From an uncultured Lactobacillus sp. (GTDB taxonomy: Bacteria > Bacillota > Bacilli > Lactobacillales > Lactobacillaceae), in contig CAJLBJ010000001.1 of the NCBI GenBank assembly GCA_905204935.1, positions 1 to 64,000 on the forward strand: a DNA stretch of 64,000 bases. Direction: 5' to 3'. The translations under genes and the position numbers were made by a program. The notes below the pieces were generated by a model. The model ran no database searches, had not been told where the DNA came from, and saw nothing but the letters and a program-made list of their open reading frames with translations. Shown piece after piece: positions 53,551 to 62,675 of the stretch; positions within the stretch are counted from its first letter, which is position 1; the number at the start of each line of letters is the position of its first letter.

Positions 53551-54107
53551 TTTGTGATAGCGTAAGGATTTTTATCTCCTAAAAATTGTTCCATGCCAAT
53601 ATTTCGCATTTGTGTAATTAATTTAGCCATCTCAAAACTAGACGTTGGAAAATCCGCTAAAATCCACGATAGCGTCATACTACTTGAGGCTGTCGCATGA
53701 TATTTAGTCGCTAAAACTAATCTTTTTGGCATTGGGTCTGAGCCATATAAATATTGATGCCACTGTAAATCAAAATCCTCACAATGTTTAAACATATATT
53801 CTTTTAAACTATTGGGACCACTTAACAAACAAGCTTGTTGCATAAAGGCACGATAGCTTTGCATCTGGTCGTAAACTTGCGTCAATTCTTGACAAAAATC
53901 AAATGTTTGATTAGCTTTCGCAAAACCACCTAAAATTCTAGTAGTATACACATATTGAATCAAATCATCCTTATCTAAGAAATGATTATAAAAAGTTTGG
54001 CGACTGATTTTAGCTTCTTTAAGCAATTGACTAATCGTAATTTTATCCAAAGCCTCTCCAGCTTGGATCAACGTTAGCAACGCTTGACTTATTTGTTCTT
54101 TAATCAT
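53547..54107 (-). CDS. TetR-family transcriptional regulator
   Basis: 186 aa from the ATG at 54107 with AAGGAG upstream; a longer frame overlaps the preceding terminator. Helix-turn-helix TISQLLKEAKISRQTFYNHF at the N-terminus, followed by a C-terminal domain of the DhaS-like TetR_C type (ASSSMTLSWILADFP). Likely represses itself and the reductase gene. Confidence 0.9.
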   Translation of the reverse strand: MIKEQISQALLTLIQAGEALDKITISQLLKEAKISRQTFYNHFLDKDDLIQYVYTTRILGGFAKANQTFDFCQELTQVYDQMQSYRAFMQQACLLSGPNSLKEYMFKHCEDFDLQWHQYLYGSDPMPKRLVLATKYHATASSSMTLSWILADFPTSSFEMAKLITQMRNIGMEQFLGDKNPYAITN

Positions 54108-54120
54108 TATTTTGCTCCTT

Positions 54121-54160
54121 AAAAACAAAAACAAGTTTGGGGCATCCAAAACTTGTTTTT
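54121..54160 (-). terminator. Terminator of the small membrane protein gene
   Basis: AAAAACAAGTTT/AAACTTGTTTTT, 12-bp stem, with GTTTTTAAGG following on the minus strand. Confidence 0.85.
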
Positions 54161-54165
54161 ACTTA

Positions 54166-54525
54166 CTATCCTTTAACCAATAAACGCCCACTAGTAATTT
54201 CGTAGGTTAAACTTTCAATTTCAGGTCCTTTACGCCCATTATCAGCACGCCGCAATTTTAAACGTCCATTTTGTTTTTCATCAATTGCAGCAACACGATC
54301 TGCTTGTGCTAAAGCCATATCTAAACACGAATAGCGCGTTTCCACATGCAACAAATCGTGTGATAAATCCGTTGTTTTAGTTTTAAAAACACTCGTTGCT
54401 GACTGGGTTAAGCAAACCGCTTTGGATTTTTCCATTAAATCTGCTGCCGTTACTACGGGAAACGAAAAATTTAAACTTGTGACAAATAATAAGATTGCCC
54501 CGGCAATCCTGTCCGATTCACTCAA
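54166..54525 (-). CDS. Hypothetical protein with one N-terminal membrane segment
   Basis: 119 aa from a TTG at 54525 with AGGAGAG upstream; no ATG start fits. An N-terminal hydrophobic segment (AGAILLFVTSLNFSFPVV) is followed by a polar domain with two Cys (AVCLTQS, RYSCLDM) and a C-terminal beta-rich tail. The layout recalls a small secreted or pseudopilin-like protein, but I cannot assign it to a family. It has its own terminator and lies upstream of the TetR gene. Confidence 0.55.
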   Translation of the reverse strand: MSESDRIAGAILLFVTSLNFSFPVVTAADLMEKSKAVCLTQSATSVFKTKTTDLSHDLLHVETRYSCLDMALAQADRVAAIDEKQNGRLKLRRADNGRKGPEIESLTYEITSGRLLVKG

Positions 54526-54679
54526 AAATGATCTCTCCTAAAACTTATTTTTTTGGTTCACCTAAATTCTAGCTAACTCAAACCAAAAAGTAAAGGTATT
54601 TTATTTATAAAAAAACTAGAAAAGGTTAAAGTTTTTCTAAGAGAACAAATAAAAAATCCCACTAACTATGAAATAACTA

Positions 54680-54708
54680 TTGTCATTTGATTTATTAATT
54701 GTTATAAT
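54680..54708 (+). promoter_or_regulatory. tRNA-Ser promoter
   Basis: TTGTCA (54680-54685), 17 bases, TATAAT (54703-54708) on the plus strand, 15 bases before the mature tRNA. Confidence 0.85.
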
Positions 54709-54723
54709 AACATTTGTTATTTC

Positions 54724-54809
54724 GGAGAGTTGGCAGAGTGGTAATGCACCGGACTCGAAATCCGGCGAACCGGTAATACGGCGCGCAGGTTCAAATCCTG
54801 TACTCTCCT
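54724..54809 (+). tRNA. tRNA-Ser, anticodon CGA
   Basis: A class II cloverleaf with acceptor GGAGAGT/ACTCTCC, a short D arm, anticodon stem CCGGA/TCCGG with loop CTCGAAA (anticodon CGA, decoding UCG), a long variable arm and T loop TTCAAAT. CCA is not encoded. The base after the acceptor is T, whereas G73 is usual in tRNA-Ser, which is odd. It is the only classical plus-strand gene here. Confidence 0.97.
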
Positions 54810-54814
54810 TAAGT

Positions 54815-54856
54815 AAACACCTACAAACATTTTGTTGTTTGTAGGTGTTTTTATTT
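54815..54856 (+). terminator. tRNA-Ser terminator
   Basis: AAACACCTACAAA and TTTGTAGGTGTTT pair over 13 bases, followed by TTATTTT on the plus strand. Confidence 0.9.
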
Positions 54857-54878
54857 TCCCCAATAAATAGTCTTTTAA

Positions 54879-57404
54879 TCACTCATTTGAATTTAACGCT
54901 TCAATCATCTTAATTTCTTTTAACTTACGATCAGCAAAGTACATCACAATTATCGAAAAAATAATAGTTAGTACAGTTGCATACGCATAGTCCGGCCATT
55001 TGATAATTAACGGAAACAAAATCATCGCAGACGAAGCATTTTGTAAGATAAACCACGTCAAAATATTTCCAATCAAAAAACCTAAAACAATTCCACCTAA
55101 TGTAAAAATAATATTTTCTCTCACAATATAGCCTGTAACTTCTCGATCATAAAAACCTAAAACCTTAAAAGTCGCCAATTCACGCTGCCGTTCAGCGATA
55201 TTAATATTAGTCAGATTATATAATACAACAAAAGCTAAAGTCCCTGACAACAAAATAAAGATTAATACAACAATCCCTAAGTTATCAGTTGTCTTCTTTT
55301 GCTTAGCAATTTGTTCACTCACTAGATTTACACTGATAAAATTCTTAGAATCAAGTAGTTTTTGCGCCAATTTTTCTTCTTGTTTAGAATTTAGCTTTTT
55401 TGTCTTTAATAAATATGAATTGTTTACACTTACCAAGCCACATTTTTCAGCGTATTCTTTAGCTAAATAAATATTATGTGCCACATAATTTTGTGTTATG
55501 TGTGCTACCTTAATACGATAAGTTTTACCATCTACTTCTAAGTTAAATTTATCCCCTGGCTGTAAATCAAGACTTTGTGCCAACTGTTGACTAACAATAG
55601 CTCCCCTATCATCTAATTTAATGGAGTGGTTTTGTAAATCTTTTAAGGTGATAAACTTGGCTAGATTTTGTTGTCCTTTTTGATCAAACAAATATACACT
55701 ACTCGTTTGCGTATCTTTATTCTTTCTTTTAATATTTGCTTGGAATAAATCAATTGCCAAAGCATCTGTGATTTCATGATTATTAAAAATCACCTTTTGA
55801 GATATATTTTGTGTCGCTATCATCTGATAATGCATTATTTCGCCAAATTGCTTATGGATTGGAGCTGGCAAAGAATCATTTAAACCAAAACCTGCCAATA
55901 ACAAACCACTGCAGCCTGCAATTCCAAAAATTGTTAAAAACATTCGTGCTTTATATCTAAATAAATTACGGTACGTCACTTTTTGATTAAAACTTAATCT
56001 TTGCCATAAAGTAGATTTTTCTAACCATACACGTTTTCCGGCCTTAGGCGCTCTTGGTAACAACAACTCGACTGGTTTTTCATGCAATTCTTTAAGTAAA
56101 ACATAACTACATGAACCAAGTGTTGCGATTAAAGCACCTAATGTCGCTAAAATAATCGGTGTACTCCAATATAAAATATTATAATCAGCAAAAATATATT
56201 GCTTTTTTAAAAGCATACATATAATGCTTGGAATAAAATAAGTTCCAACTACCACACCTGTGATAATCCCAAATAAAGCTGTTAATACTGCATATAATAA
56301 ATACTTGCTGGCAATTTCTGCATTACGATAACCAAGAGCTTTTAAAGTCCCAATCTCCTTGCGATTTTCTTCAATCATTCGTGTCATAGTGGTAAAAGTA
56401 ATCAAAACTGCTATGAAAAAGAAAAAGATTGGAAAAACATTGGCAATCGCATCTATTCGATCAGAAAGACTTGTATATTCAACTAATCCCGGCCAATCAC
56501 TGCGCTTTGATAAAACATAATTAATCTGTGATGCTTGTTGTACCTGAGATAACTTAGCTTGAATTTCTCGTTTAGCTTGCTGTAATTGTTGTGCTTGTGC
56601 AGTTGATTGAGCAAATTCTTGTTGTTGATCTATTTTAGCTTGCTTTGCTAATAGAGTTTGTTTTTGTTGCTGTAATCGTTTAATCTTTTGCGTTTTTAAC
56701 ATATTAAGTTGCTTTTTTAGGGTTGTTATTTGAGCATCCAAGGTCGTATTATACGCATTTGAAAAATAATCTACATCTATCAGATCATTGAAGGTAATAT
56801 CAATTAAACTATATGGTAATCCAACAAACTGATTTTGTTTTAAATAAAGATAACCATCTAATTGACCATCACCTGTCGTGGTCGTTCCACGTTCTTCCAA
56901 CGATAAATAAAGTGGTGAAGTTACATAGCCAACTACCCGATACTTTGTGTGCTTTAGTGTTTTTTCAAGAAAAATCTGTGATCCTAAAGGATAGTCTTTA
57001 GCTAATTTTTGATCAACTAAAACATCAGTATCTTTATCCAACCAGTTTCCTTTGACTAAAGTTAATTTATTAGGCATATCCGCTTGATAAGAATAAAGTT
57101 TTAAATTAAGCTGTTTTTTCTCTTCAAAGTATGGAATACTGTAGCTTGCAGATATCTTGCTTCCCTTGAGATTTTCTAACTTAGTTACATCTTTTTTATC
57201 AAAACCTACCGTTGAAAGCAATTGAACATCTGAAACCTTTTGCACATCAAACATCTGCCTGAGTGTTTGTTGCAAGTCAGGTCCCACCGATTTAATCCCA
57301 ACAAATAATAATACTCCTAAAAAAATAATCAAAACAATCGCGATAAAGCGCCCTAACGAAGTTTTAATCGCACGAAGACTGGCTGTTAAATACGTTTTAT
57401 TCAT
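54879..57404 (-). CDS. Large FtsX-type ABC export permease
   Basis: An 841-aa permease with the MacB/YvrN-like double-FtsX layout: one N-terminal helix (IAIVLIIFLGVLLFVGI), a large external domain with a long Gln/Lys-rich coiled coil (about residues 225-290), three helices (FFFFIAVLITFTTMTRM first), another N-type helix (IFGIAGCSGLLLAGF), a second external domain, and three final helices. It is paired with the ATPase upstream and probably exports or extracts a peptide or lipid. ATG at 57404; the permease lies 9 bases after the ATPase stop. Confidence 0.92.
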   Translation of the reverse strand: MNKTYLTASLRAIKTSLGRFIAIVLIIFLGVLLFVGIKSVGPDLQQTLRQMFDVQKVSDVQLLSTVGFDKKDVTKLENLKGSKISASYSIPYFEEKKQLNLKLYSYQADMPNKLTLVKGNWLDKDTDVLVDQKLAKDYPLGSQIFLEKTLKHTKYRVVGYVTSPLYLSLEERGTTTTGDGQLDGYLYLKQNQFVGLPYSLIDITFNDLIDVDYFSNAYNTTLDAQITTLKKQLNMLKTQKIKRLQQQKQTLLAKQAKIDQQQEFAQSTAQAQQLQQAKREIQAKLSQVQQASQINYVLSKRSDWPGLVEYTSLSDRIDAIANVFPIFFFFIAVLITFTTMTRMIEENRKEIGTLKALGYRNAEIASKYLLYAVLTALFGIITGVVVGTYFIPSIICMLLKKQYIFADYNILYWSTPIILATLGALIATLGSCSYVLLKELHEKPVELLLPRAPKAGKRVWLEKSTLWQRLSFNQKVTYRNLFRYKARMFLTIFGIAGCSGLLLAGFGLNDSLPAPIHKQFGEIMHYQMIATQNISQKVIFNNHEITDALAIDLFQANIKRKNKDTQTSSVYLFDQKGQQNLAKFITLKDLQNHSIKLDDRGAIVSQQLAQSLDLQPGDKFNLEVDGKTYRIKVAHITQNYVAHNIYLAKEYAEKCGLVSVNNSYLLKTKKLNSKQEEKLAQKLLDSKNFISVNLVSEQIAKQKKTTDNLGIVVLIFILLSGTLAFVVLYNLTNINIAERQRELATFKVLGFYDREVTGYIVRENIIFTLGGIVLGFLIGNILTWFILQNASSAMILFPLIIKWPDYAYATVLTIIFSIIVMYFADRKLKEIKMIEALNSNE

Positions 57405-57413
57405 TGTTTTTCC

Positions 57414-58115
57414 CTACCATTCTAATTGAGCTACTTCTAGCGGATTATCATTGACGACAACTTTACGAACCGTCGCATCATTAATATAAATTACTCGATC
57501 AGCCATCTGTGCTAAAGATGAATTATGCGTGACAATAATCACTGTTTGTTTTTGCTCGCGACTAGCTTGTTGTAACAATGTCAAAACTTGCTTACCAGTC
57601 AAATAGTCAAGGGCTCCAGTTGGCTCATCACAAAGCAATAACTTAGGTTTTTTAGCCAATGCCCGTGCAATTGCTACACGTTGCTGTTCACCACCTGAAA
57701 GTTGTGCTGGAAAATTATCTAGCCTCTTTTCTAGACCGACTTGACACAAAATCTGTCGACTATCCAAACTATCTTTAACAACTGCTGTTGCCAATTCTAC
57801 ATTTTCTTTAGCAGTCAAATTAGGAACGAGATTATAAAACTGAAAAACAAAACCAATATCTTGCCGACGATAAGTTGTTAACTGGTTAGCAGAAAACTGC
57901 GCAATATCGATGCCATCAATGATGATTTGTCCATTGGTCGGGCTATCCATACCACCTAACAAGTTCAACAAAGTCGATTTACCCGCACCACTAGGTCCTA
58001 AAATTACAACTAGCTCACCTTTTGTTATCGTGAAATTAATATTGCGATTAGCCATAATAATGGTCTCGCCCATTTGATATTGTTTATCTTCATTTTTGAC
58101 CTCGATAAAACTCAT
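57414..58115 (-). CDS. ABC export ATPase (MacB/LolD type)
   Basis: 233 aa. Walker [18 protein letters not shown]-loop FVFQFYNLV, signature [15 protein letters not shown], Walker [13 protein letters not shown] and H-loop VTHNSS. It energises the 841-aa permease as a two-gene operon. ATG at 58115 with AAGGAGC upstream. No two-component genes adjoin it, unlike the other ABC module at 29-34 kb. Confidence 0.94.
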   Translation of the reverse strand: MSFIEVKNEDKQYQMGETIIMANRNINFTITKGELVVILGPSGAGKSTLLNLLGGMDSPTNGQIIIDGIDIAQFSANQLTTYRRQDIGFVFQFYNLVPNLTAKENVELATAVVKDSLDSRQILCQVGLEKRLDNFPAQLSGGEQQRVAIARALAKKPKLLLCDEPTGALDYLTGKQVLTLLQQASREQKQTVIIVTHNSSLAQMADRVIYINDATVRKVVVNDNPLEVAQLEW

Positions 58116-58190
58116 CTTACTTAAGCTCCTTCATTTAAATCTATTTACCTATATTTTAAAGCGATTACAAAAAATATTCAATTTAAATCT

Positions 58191-58232
58191 AAAAAAGACC
58201 TTTCTAGCCAAAAACTTAGCTAGAAAGGTCTT
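58191..58232 (-). terminator. rplS terminator
   Basis: AAGACCTTTCTAGC and GCTAGAAAGGTCTT form a perfect 14-bp stem followed by a T tract on the minus strand. Confidence 0.92.
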
Positions 58233-58245
58233 AAAAAGTCTTTTA

Positions 58246-58599
58246 TTAACGACGACGTTCTGGAATACGAGCAGCCTTACCTTGTAATGCACGTAAGTAG
58301 TACAATTTAGCACGACGTACACGACCGTAACGTACAACTTCAATCTTATCTACACGTGGTGTGTGTAATGGGAAAGTACGTTCAACCCCGATACCGTTAC
58401 TGATCTTACGAACAGTATAAGTTTCAGAGATACCTTCGCCACGGCGTTTGATAACAACACCTTCGAAGATTTGGATACGTTCACGTTTACCTTCAACGAT
58501 ACGTGCATGTACACGTACAGTATCACCGGCACGGAATTCTGGAATATCGTTACGCAATTGAGATTCTGTAATCTTTGCGATTAATGGATTAACTGACAT
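58246..58599 (-). CDS. rplS: 50S ribosomal protein L19
   Basis: 117 aa. It sits at the 30S-50S interface. Typical sequence: [59 protein letters not shown] and a basic tail [18 protein letters not shown] lies before the ATG. Last in the trmD/rimM region but apparently expressed from its own promoter and leader. Confidence 0.98.
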   Translation of the reverse strand: MSVNPLIAKITESQLRNDIPEFRAGDTVRVHARIVEGKRERIQIFEGVVIKRRGEGISETYTVRKISNGIGVERTFPLHTPRVDKIEVVRYGRVRRAKLYYLRALQGKAARIPERRR

Positions 58600-58707
58600 T
58601 AAAATTTCTCCTATTCATCGACATTCTTGTCCAGTCGCAGCGGAATATCGTTAATATGGCTTTTTTAAGCCGAGAGTTATTTTAACACAAATCAAATATT
58701 AAGTAAA
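58600..58707 (-). promoter_or_regulatory. rplS promoter and structured leader (possible L19 leader)
   Basis: Promoter TTTACT (58702-58707), 17 bases, TAAAAT (58679-58684) on the minus strand. The roughly 70-base leader has a GGCTT/AAGCC hairpin (58658-58671) and a second CGAC/GTCG hairpin (58618-58637) before the AGGAGA. L19 leaders are known in Firmicutes, and placement fits autoregulation by L19. I matched position and structure, not a covariance model. Confidence 0.5.
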
Positions 58708-58776
58708 GAGTAATTTATTTTTTAAATAGTTTTTTTGCACAAAACTAACACTTATACTAATTAAAAAAGCAGATAT

Positions 58777-59514
58777 TTACTCATGTTCTTGCATCTTAAT
58801 TTCAGCTAACATTTGTTGCTCTTCTATGCTTAACGGATAGCCTTCCAATAAATCTGGGCGTCGTAGCCAAGTACGCCGTAAAGCTTCTTTTTGGCGCCAC
58901 TGAGCAATTTTTTGATGATTCCCACTTAACAAGATATCTGGAACCTTTTGACCGTTAAACTCAGCCGGACGTGTATATTGAGGGTACTCCAATAACCCCG
59001 TTGAAAATGAATCTCCACTAGCTGATTGTTCATTTCCTAAAACATCTGGTAATAAACGAACCGTAGCATCAATCATTACCATTGCACCTAATTCGCCACC
59101 AGTTAAAACATAATCGCCTAATGAAAGCTCATCAGTAACTAAAGCACGAATCCGTTCATCATATCCTTCATAATGACCACAAATGAAAGTTAAGTGTTCT
59201 TCTTTAGACAACTGTTCAGCAACACTTTGATCAAATCTTTTCCCGGCTGGATCTAATAAAATCACACGCCCTTTAGTCTTAGTTTGTTGCATGATATCAG
59301 CTAATGCATCATAAATTGGTTGTACTTGCAGTAACATTCCAGCGCCGCCACCATACGGATAATCATCGACATGTCGTTGTTTATTTGTAGTATAATCTCT
59401 GAAATTTGTTACTTTAATATCTAGTTTACCTTTTTTTACCGCTTTCCCCACAATTGATTCAGTCAATGGGCCGGTAAACATCTCAGGAAATAGGCTTAAA
59501 ATATCAATTCGCAT
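58777..59514 (-). CDS. trmD: tRNA (guanine37-N1)-methyltransferase TrmD
   Basis: A 245-aa SPOUT-class knotted enzyme that makes m1G37. [13 protein letters not shown] start, [31 protein letters not shown] and the knot [22 protein letters not shown], then the C-terminal DNA-like helix region. The first base overlaps the end of rimM. Confidence 0.97.
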   Translation of the reverse strand: MRIDILSLFPEMFTGPLTESIVGKAVKKGKLDIKVTNFRDYTTNKQRHVDDYPYGGGAGMLLQVQPIYDALADIMQQTKTKGRVILLDPAGKRFDQSVAEQLSKEEHLTFICGHYEGYDERIRALVTDELSLGDYVLTGGELGAMVMIDATVRLLPDVLGNEQSASGDSFSTGLLEYPQYTRPAEFNGQKVPDILLSGNHQKIAQWRQKEALRRTWLRRPDLLEGYPLSIEEQQMLAEIKMQEHE

Positions 59515-60029
59515 TAATCATCCAGCCCTTCCAAAACTTCGACAACAACTTCGCCTTTTTCGATATCAATGCTTTTAATTACATCTTTAATTGCGGGCAA
59601 TAACAAGTCTTTTTTCCCTTTACGTTTGACTACCCAAACGTCATTAGCTCCTGGGCTTAAAATTTCTTTAATTGTCCCAATTTCTTCTTGCTGTTCATCT
59701 AAAACATTAAGCCCAATAATTTCATGATAATAATATTCATCTTCAGGTAAACTTGCTTGTTGTTCTTCGCTGATTTTCAACTCACATTGTTTAAACTTTT
59801 CAACTAAATTGATATTATCATAACCATCAAAACTTAACATCTCAAATTGTTTATGCTTACGATGACTTTTAATTATCAACTCTAATGGTTGACTTTGTTG
59901 AGGCAAAAATAAGTACAATTTATTGCCAATAACAAAACGTTCTTCACTAAAATCAGTTGTAGCAATAACTTTTACTTCTCCTCGAATGCCATGAGTATTA
60001 ACAATCTTTCCGACAGTGTAGTAATTCAT
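59514..60029 (-). CDS. rimM: 16S rRNA processing protein RimM
   Basis: 171 aa. A 30S assembly factor that binds S19. N-terminal RimM domain ([21 protein letters not shown]) and C-terminal PRC barrel ([40 protein letters not shown]). AAAGGAG lies upstream of the ATG, which follows a terminator-like hairpin after khpA. Confidence 0.95.
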   Translation of the reverse strand: MNYYTVGKIVNTHGIRGEVKVIATTDFSEERFVIGNKLYLFLPQQSQPLELIIKSHRKHKQFEMLSFDGYDNINLVEKFKQCELKISEEQQASLPEDEYYYHEIIGLNVLDEQQEEIGTIKEILSPGANDVWVVKRKGKKDLLLPAIKDVIKSIDIEKGEVVVEVLEGLDD

Positions 60030-60052
60030 GCATTAACTCCTTTCTTAAAAAG

Positions 60053-60099
60053 AAAAACCCCTAAACAAAACATCACTGCTTCATCAAGGGGCTTTTTTT
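60053..60099 (-). terminator. Hairpin between khpA and rimM
   Basis: CCCCT/AGGGG stem with A- and T-rich flanks on both sides, so it can act on either strand. It may attenuate transcription from rpsP-khpA into rimM-trmD. Confidence 0.65.
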
Positions 60100-60346
60100 A
60101 GTCGTCCACGATATTTAAACGAATTCGCACATCTTCATCCAAACGGATACTATAAACAATCGTCCGAATCGCTTGTGCTACTCGACCACGCTTCCCGATG
60201 ACACGACCAATGTCTTCAGGAGCAACAGACAAATTAAAATTCAAAAAGTGGTTATCTTTTTGTGTAATAATACTTACTGCACTTTGATCAGCCACTAAAG
60301 GTTCAACAATCGTTAAAATTAATTGTTTAACATCTGCTTCTGTCAT
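60098..60346 (-). CDS. khpA: KH-domain RNA-binding protein KhpA
   Basis: 82 aa, a single KH domain with the GxxG loop in RVIGKRGRVAQAIRTIV. In related cocci KhpA works with KhpB in RNA-based control of cell division and envelope genes. It lies 10 bases after rpsP, the conserved order. Confidence 0.94.
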   Translation of the reverse strand: MTEADVKQLILTIVEPLVADQSAVSIITQKDNHFLNFNLSVAPEDIGRVIGKRGRVAQAIRTIVYSIRLDEDVRIRLNIVDD

Positions 60347-60356
60347 TTAGTCTACC

Positions 60357-60632
60357 TTATTTCTTGGAAAACTTAGCTTCATGGAATTTCTTCATAACAC
60401 CTTGTTTGGAAAGAATGTTACGAACTGTGTCTGAAGGTTGTGCACCGTTGTTTAACCAGTTCATGATTTCTTCTTCTTTAAGTGTTACTGTTTCAGGTTC
60501 TGTTAATGGATTGTATGTCCCGACTGTTTCGATGAAACGACCATCACGTGGTGAACGTGAATCAGCTACAACGATACGGTAGAAAGGACGCTTCTTAGAA
60601 CCCATACGCTTTAAACGAATCTTTACTGACAT
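60357..60632 (-). CDS. rpsP: 30S ribosomal protein S16
   Basis: 91 aa from the ATG at 60632 (AGGAGGTG 9 bases upstream); a GTG within the ribosome site is rejected. [30 protein letters not shown] is the family core, seen here in shorter pieces: [18 protein letters not shown]. First gene of rpsP-khpA-rimM-trmD. Confidence 0.98.
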   Translation of the reverse strand: MSVKIRLKRMGSKKRPFYRIVVADSRSPRDGRFIETVGTYNPLTEPETVTLKEEEIMNWLNNGAQPSDTVRNILSKQGVMKKFHEAKFSKK

Positions 60633-60670
60633 CTTGAAATACACCTCCTAATATCTTCTCAACGATTAAT

Positions 60671-60699
60671 AATATACCAGTATTTTGCTCTGGTGTAAA
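60671..60699 (-). promoter_or_regulatory. rpsP operon promoter
   Basis: TTTACA (60694-60699), 17 bases, TATATT (60671-60676) with an extended TGG before the -10. The spacer contains an ACCAG/CTGGT inverted repeat. Confidence 0.78.
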
Positions 60700-60842
60700 G
60701 GAAAATTTCTTGACAGTTTATTATTTTTTTCAAAGCAGCGCAATTTTTAGTATTAAAAACCTTATTATACCAAGCTTTTTTAGCTTCAAATTAATTATAT
60801 ATTTAATTAATTTATTTAGGATTGCTATTGTATTCTTAGTCT

Positions 60843-60869
60843 AAAAAAGCAAGACTTTCCAGCCTTGCT
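60843..60869 (-). terminator. ffh terminator
   Basis: AGCAAG/CTTGCT stem across a short loop, followed by TTTTTT on the minus strand. The rest of the 60633-60874 gap is the AT-rich rpsP promoter region. Confidence 0.85.
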
Positions 60870-60874
60870 CTTTA

Positions 60875-62308
60875 TCATTTGCGTTTACGCGCCTTTTTAA
60901 GACGTTTTAACTTGCGTTTCTTATTATCACGCATCATTTTGTTCATTGACATCTTAGCTAACTTTCCTTGAAGCCCATTACCAAACAAGCCTTCCATCCC
61001 TGCAAAATTACCGTTAGACATTTTTTGCATCATTTCACGCATTTGTTTGAATTGTTTAATCATGCGGTTAACTTCTTGGATTGGTCGCCCTGAACCTGCA
61101 GCAATCCGCCGACGTCGACTTGGATTTAACAAATCTGGATCTTCTCGTTCTTGTGGTGTCATAGAATAAACAATTGCCTTAGTTCTTTCAATATCTTTAG
61201 GATCTACTTGAAAATTCTTTAAAGCTGGGTTATTCGCCATTCCTGGAATCATCTTAATTACATCTTCAAGTGGCCCCATATTTTGAACTTGTTGCATTTG
61301 ATCCAAAAAGTCATTGAAATCAAATGAATTTTCACGCATTTTTTCTTGCAATTCAAGAGCTTTTTGTTCATCGTAATCACGTTGTGCCTTTTCAATTAAG
61401 GTCAACATGTCACCCATACCTAAAATACGCGAAGCCATTCGTTCTGGATAAAAAATATCTAAATCTGTGAGCTTTTCACCTTGTCCGATGAATTTAATTG
61501 GCTTACCTGTTACTGCACGAATCGATAGAGCAGCCCCACCACGGGTATCGCCATCCAATTTGGTTAATACGATCCCAGTCACATCTAATTGGTCATTAAA
61601 ACCTTTAGCTACTTCAACTGCATTTTGACCAGTCATAGCATCGACTGTTAAAAGAATTTCATCTGGTTGAACCAACTGTTTAATATTAACGAGTTCGTCC
61701 ATCAATGCTTCATCAATTTGCAATCGCCCGGCTGTATCGATTAAAACATAATCGTTTTTTTGCTCTTTAGCCAAAGCCATCCCTTGACGCACAATCTCAA
61801 TCGGATCAACATCTGTTCCTAATTCAAACACAGGCACATCAATATCTTGTCCCAAGATTTTCAACTGATCAACAGCAGCCGGACGATAAACGTCAGCTGC
61901 AATCATCAACGGACGCGCATTTTGTTCATTTTTTAATTTCAAGGCGAGTTTACCTGCAGTTGTAGTCTTACCTGCCCCTTGCAAACCAACCATCATAATA
62001 ACAGTTGGTATCTTAGGTGATTTATTTAATAAGACTTCATCTTCTCCCATCACCTTGATTAATTCTTCATTAACAATTTTGACAATTTGTTGCGCAGGCG
62101 TCAAACTTTCTAAAACTTCTGCACCCACAGCTCTTGTCCGAACATTTTTAACAAAATCCTTAACTACGCCAAAATTAACATCGGCTTCAAGCAAAGCCAA
62201 GCGAATTTCACGCATGACCTCTTTGACATCATTTTCACTAATTTTGCCTTTGCGGCGTAACTTACCTATCGCATTTTGTAAGCGTTCAGTTAATCCTTCA
62301 AATGCCAT
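60875..62308 (-). CDS. ffh: Signal recognition particle GTPase Ffh
   Basis: 477 aa. It recognises signal peptides on the ribosome together with 4.5S/scRNA. N domain, then the GTPase with GLQGAGKTTTAGKLALKLK, DTAGRLQ, TKLDGDTRGGAAL, and the Met-rich M domain with SRRRRIAAGSGRP and QMREMMQKMSNGN, ending in a basic tail. It follows ylxM by 11 bases. Confidence 0.97.
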   Translation of the reverse strand: MAFEGLTERLQNAIGKLRRKGKISENDVKEVMREIRLALLEADVNFGVVKDFVKNVRTRAVGAEVLESLTPAQQIVKIVNEELIKVMGEDEVLLNKSPKIPTVIMMVGLQGAGKTTTAGKLALKLKNEQNARPLMIAADVYRPAAVDQLKILGQDIDVPVFELGTDVDPIEIVRQGMALAKEQKNDYVLIDTAGRLQIDEALMDELVNIKQLVQPDEILLTVDAMTGQNAVEVAKGFNDQLDVTGIVLTKLDGDTRGGAALSIRAVTGKPIKFIGQGEKLTDLDIFYPERMASRILGMGDMLTLIEKAQRDYDEQKALELQEKMRENSFDFNDFLDQMQQVQNMGPLEDVIKMIPGMANNPALKNFQVDPKDIERTKAIVYSMTPQEREDPDLLNPSRRRRIAAGSGRPIQEVNRMIKQFKQMREMMQKMSNGNFAGMEGLFGNGLQGKLAKMSMNKMMRDNKKRKLKRLKKARKRK

Positions 62309-62319
62309 TATAACTGCAC

Positions 62320-62664
62320 CTAACTTTCATCTTCTAGATTTTCAAGCTCCTCTATCAAATCAAGTAAATCTTGATCTTTAGGATATTTAACCTGTACATA
62401 TTCATAGATCTTATCAATTTTTTCAGATTGTTTAGCAAACGTTGCATATAAATGGAGTTTTTGTTCATACTCTTCTAAAATTTTTTCCGTTCGCCGAATA
62501 TTATCATAAACTGCTTGACGTGATACATCGTAATTTTCTGCAATTTCTCCTAAAGAGTAATCATCGCGATAATACAATGCGATATATGTCATTTGTTTTT
62601 CAGTCAACAAAGGTTCATAAAATTCAAATAACGCATTGATTCGATTCGTCTTTTCGATTGCCAT
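62320..62664 (-). CDS. ylxM: SRP-associated HTH protein YlxM
   Basis: 114 aa from the ATG at 62664; AGGACGTGAG lies upstream. A sigma-region-4-like helix-turn-helix ([20 protein letters not shown]) that in streptococci modulates SRP pathway assembly on scRNA. Conserved order ftsY-ylxM-ffh. Confidence 0.94.
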   Translation of the reverse strand: MAIEKTNRINALFEFYEPLLTEKQMTYIALYYRDDYSLGEIAENYDVSRQAVYDNIRRTEKILEEYEQKLHLYATFAKQSEKIDKIYEYVQVKYPKDQDLLDLIEELENLEDES

Positions 62665-62675
62665 CAACTCACGTC

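Noticed and set aside
54637-54882. An 81-codon frame on the minus strand
   Set aside because: It runs through the antisense of tRNA-Ser and its terminator and has no ribosome site.
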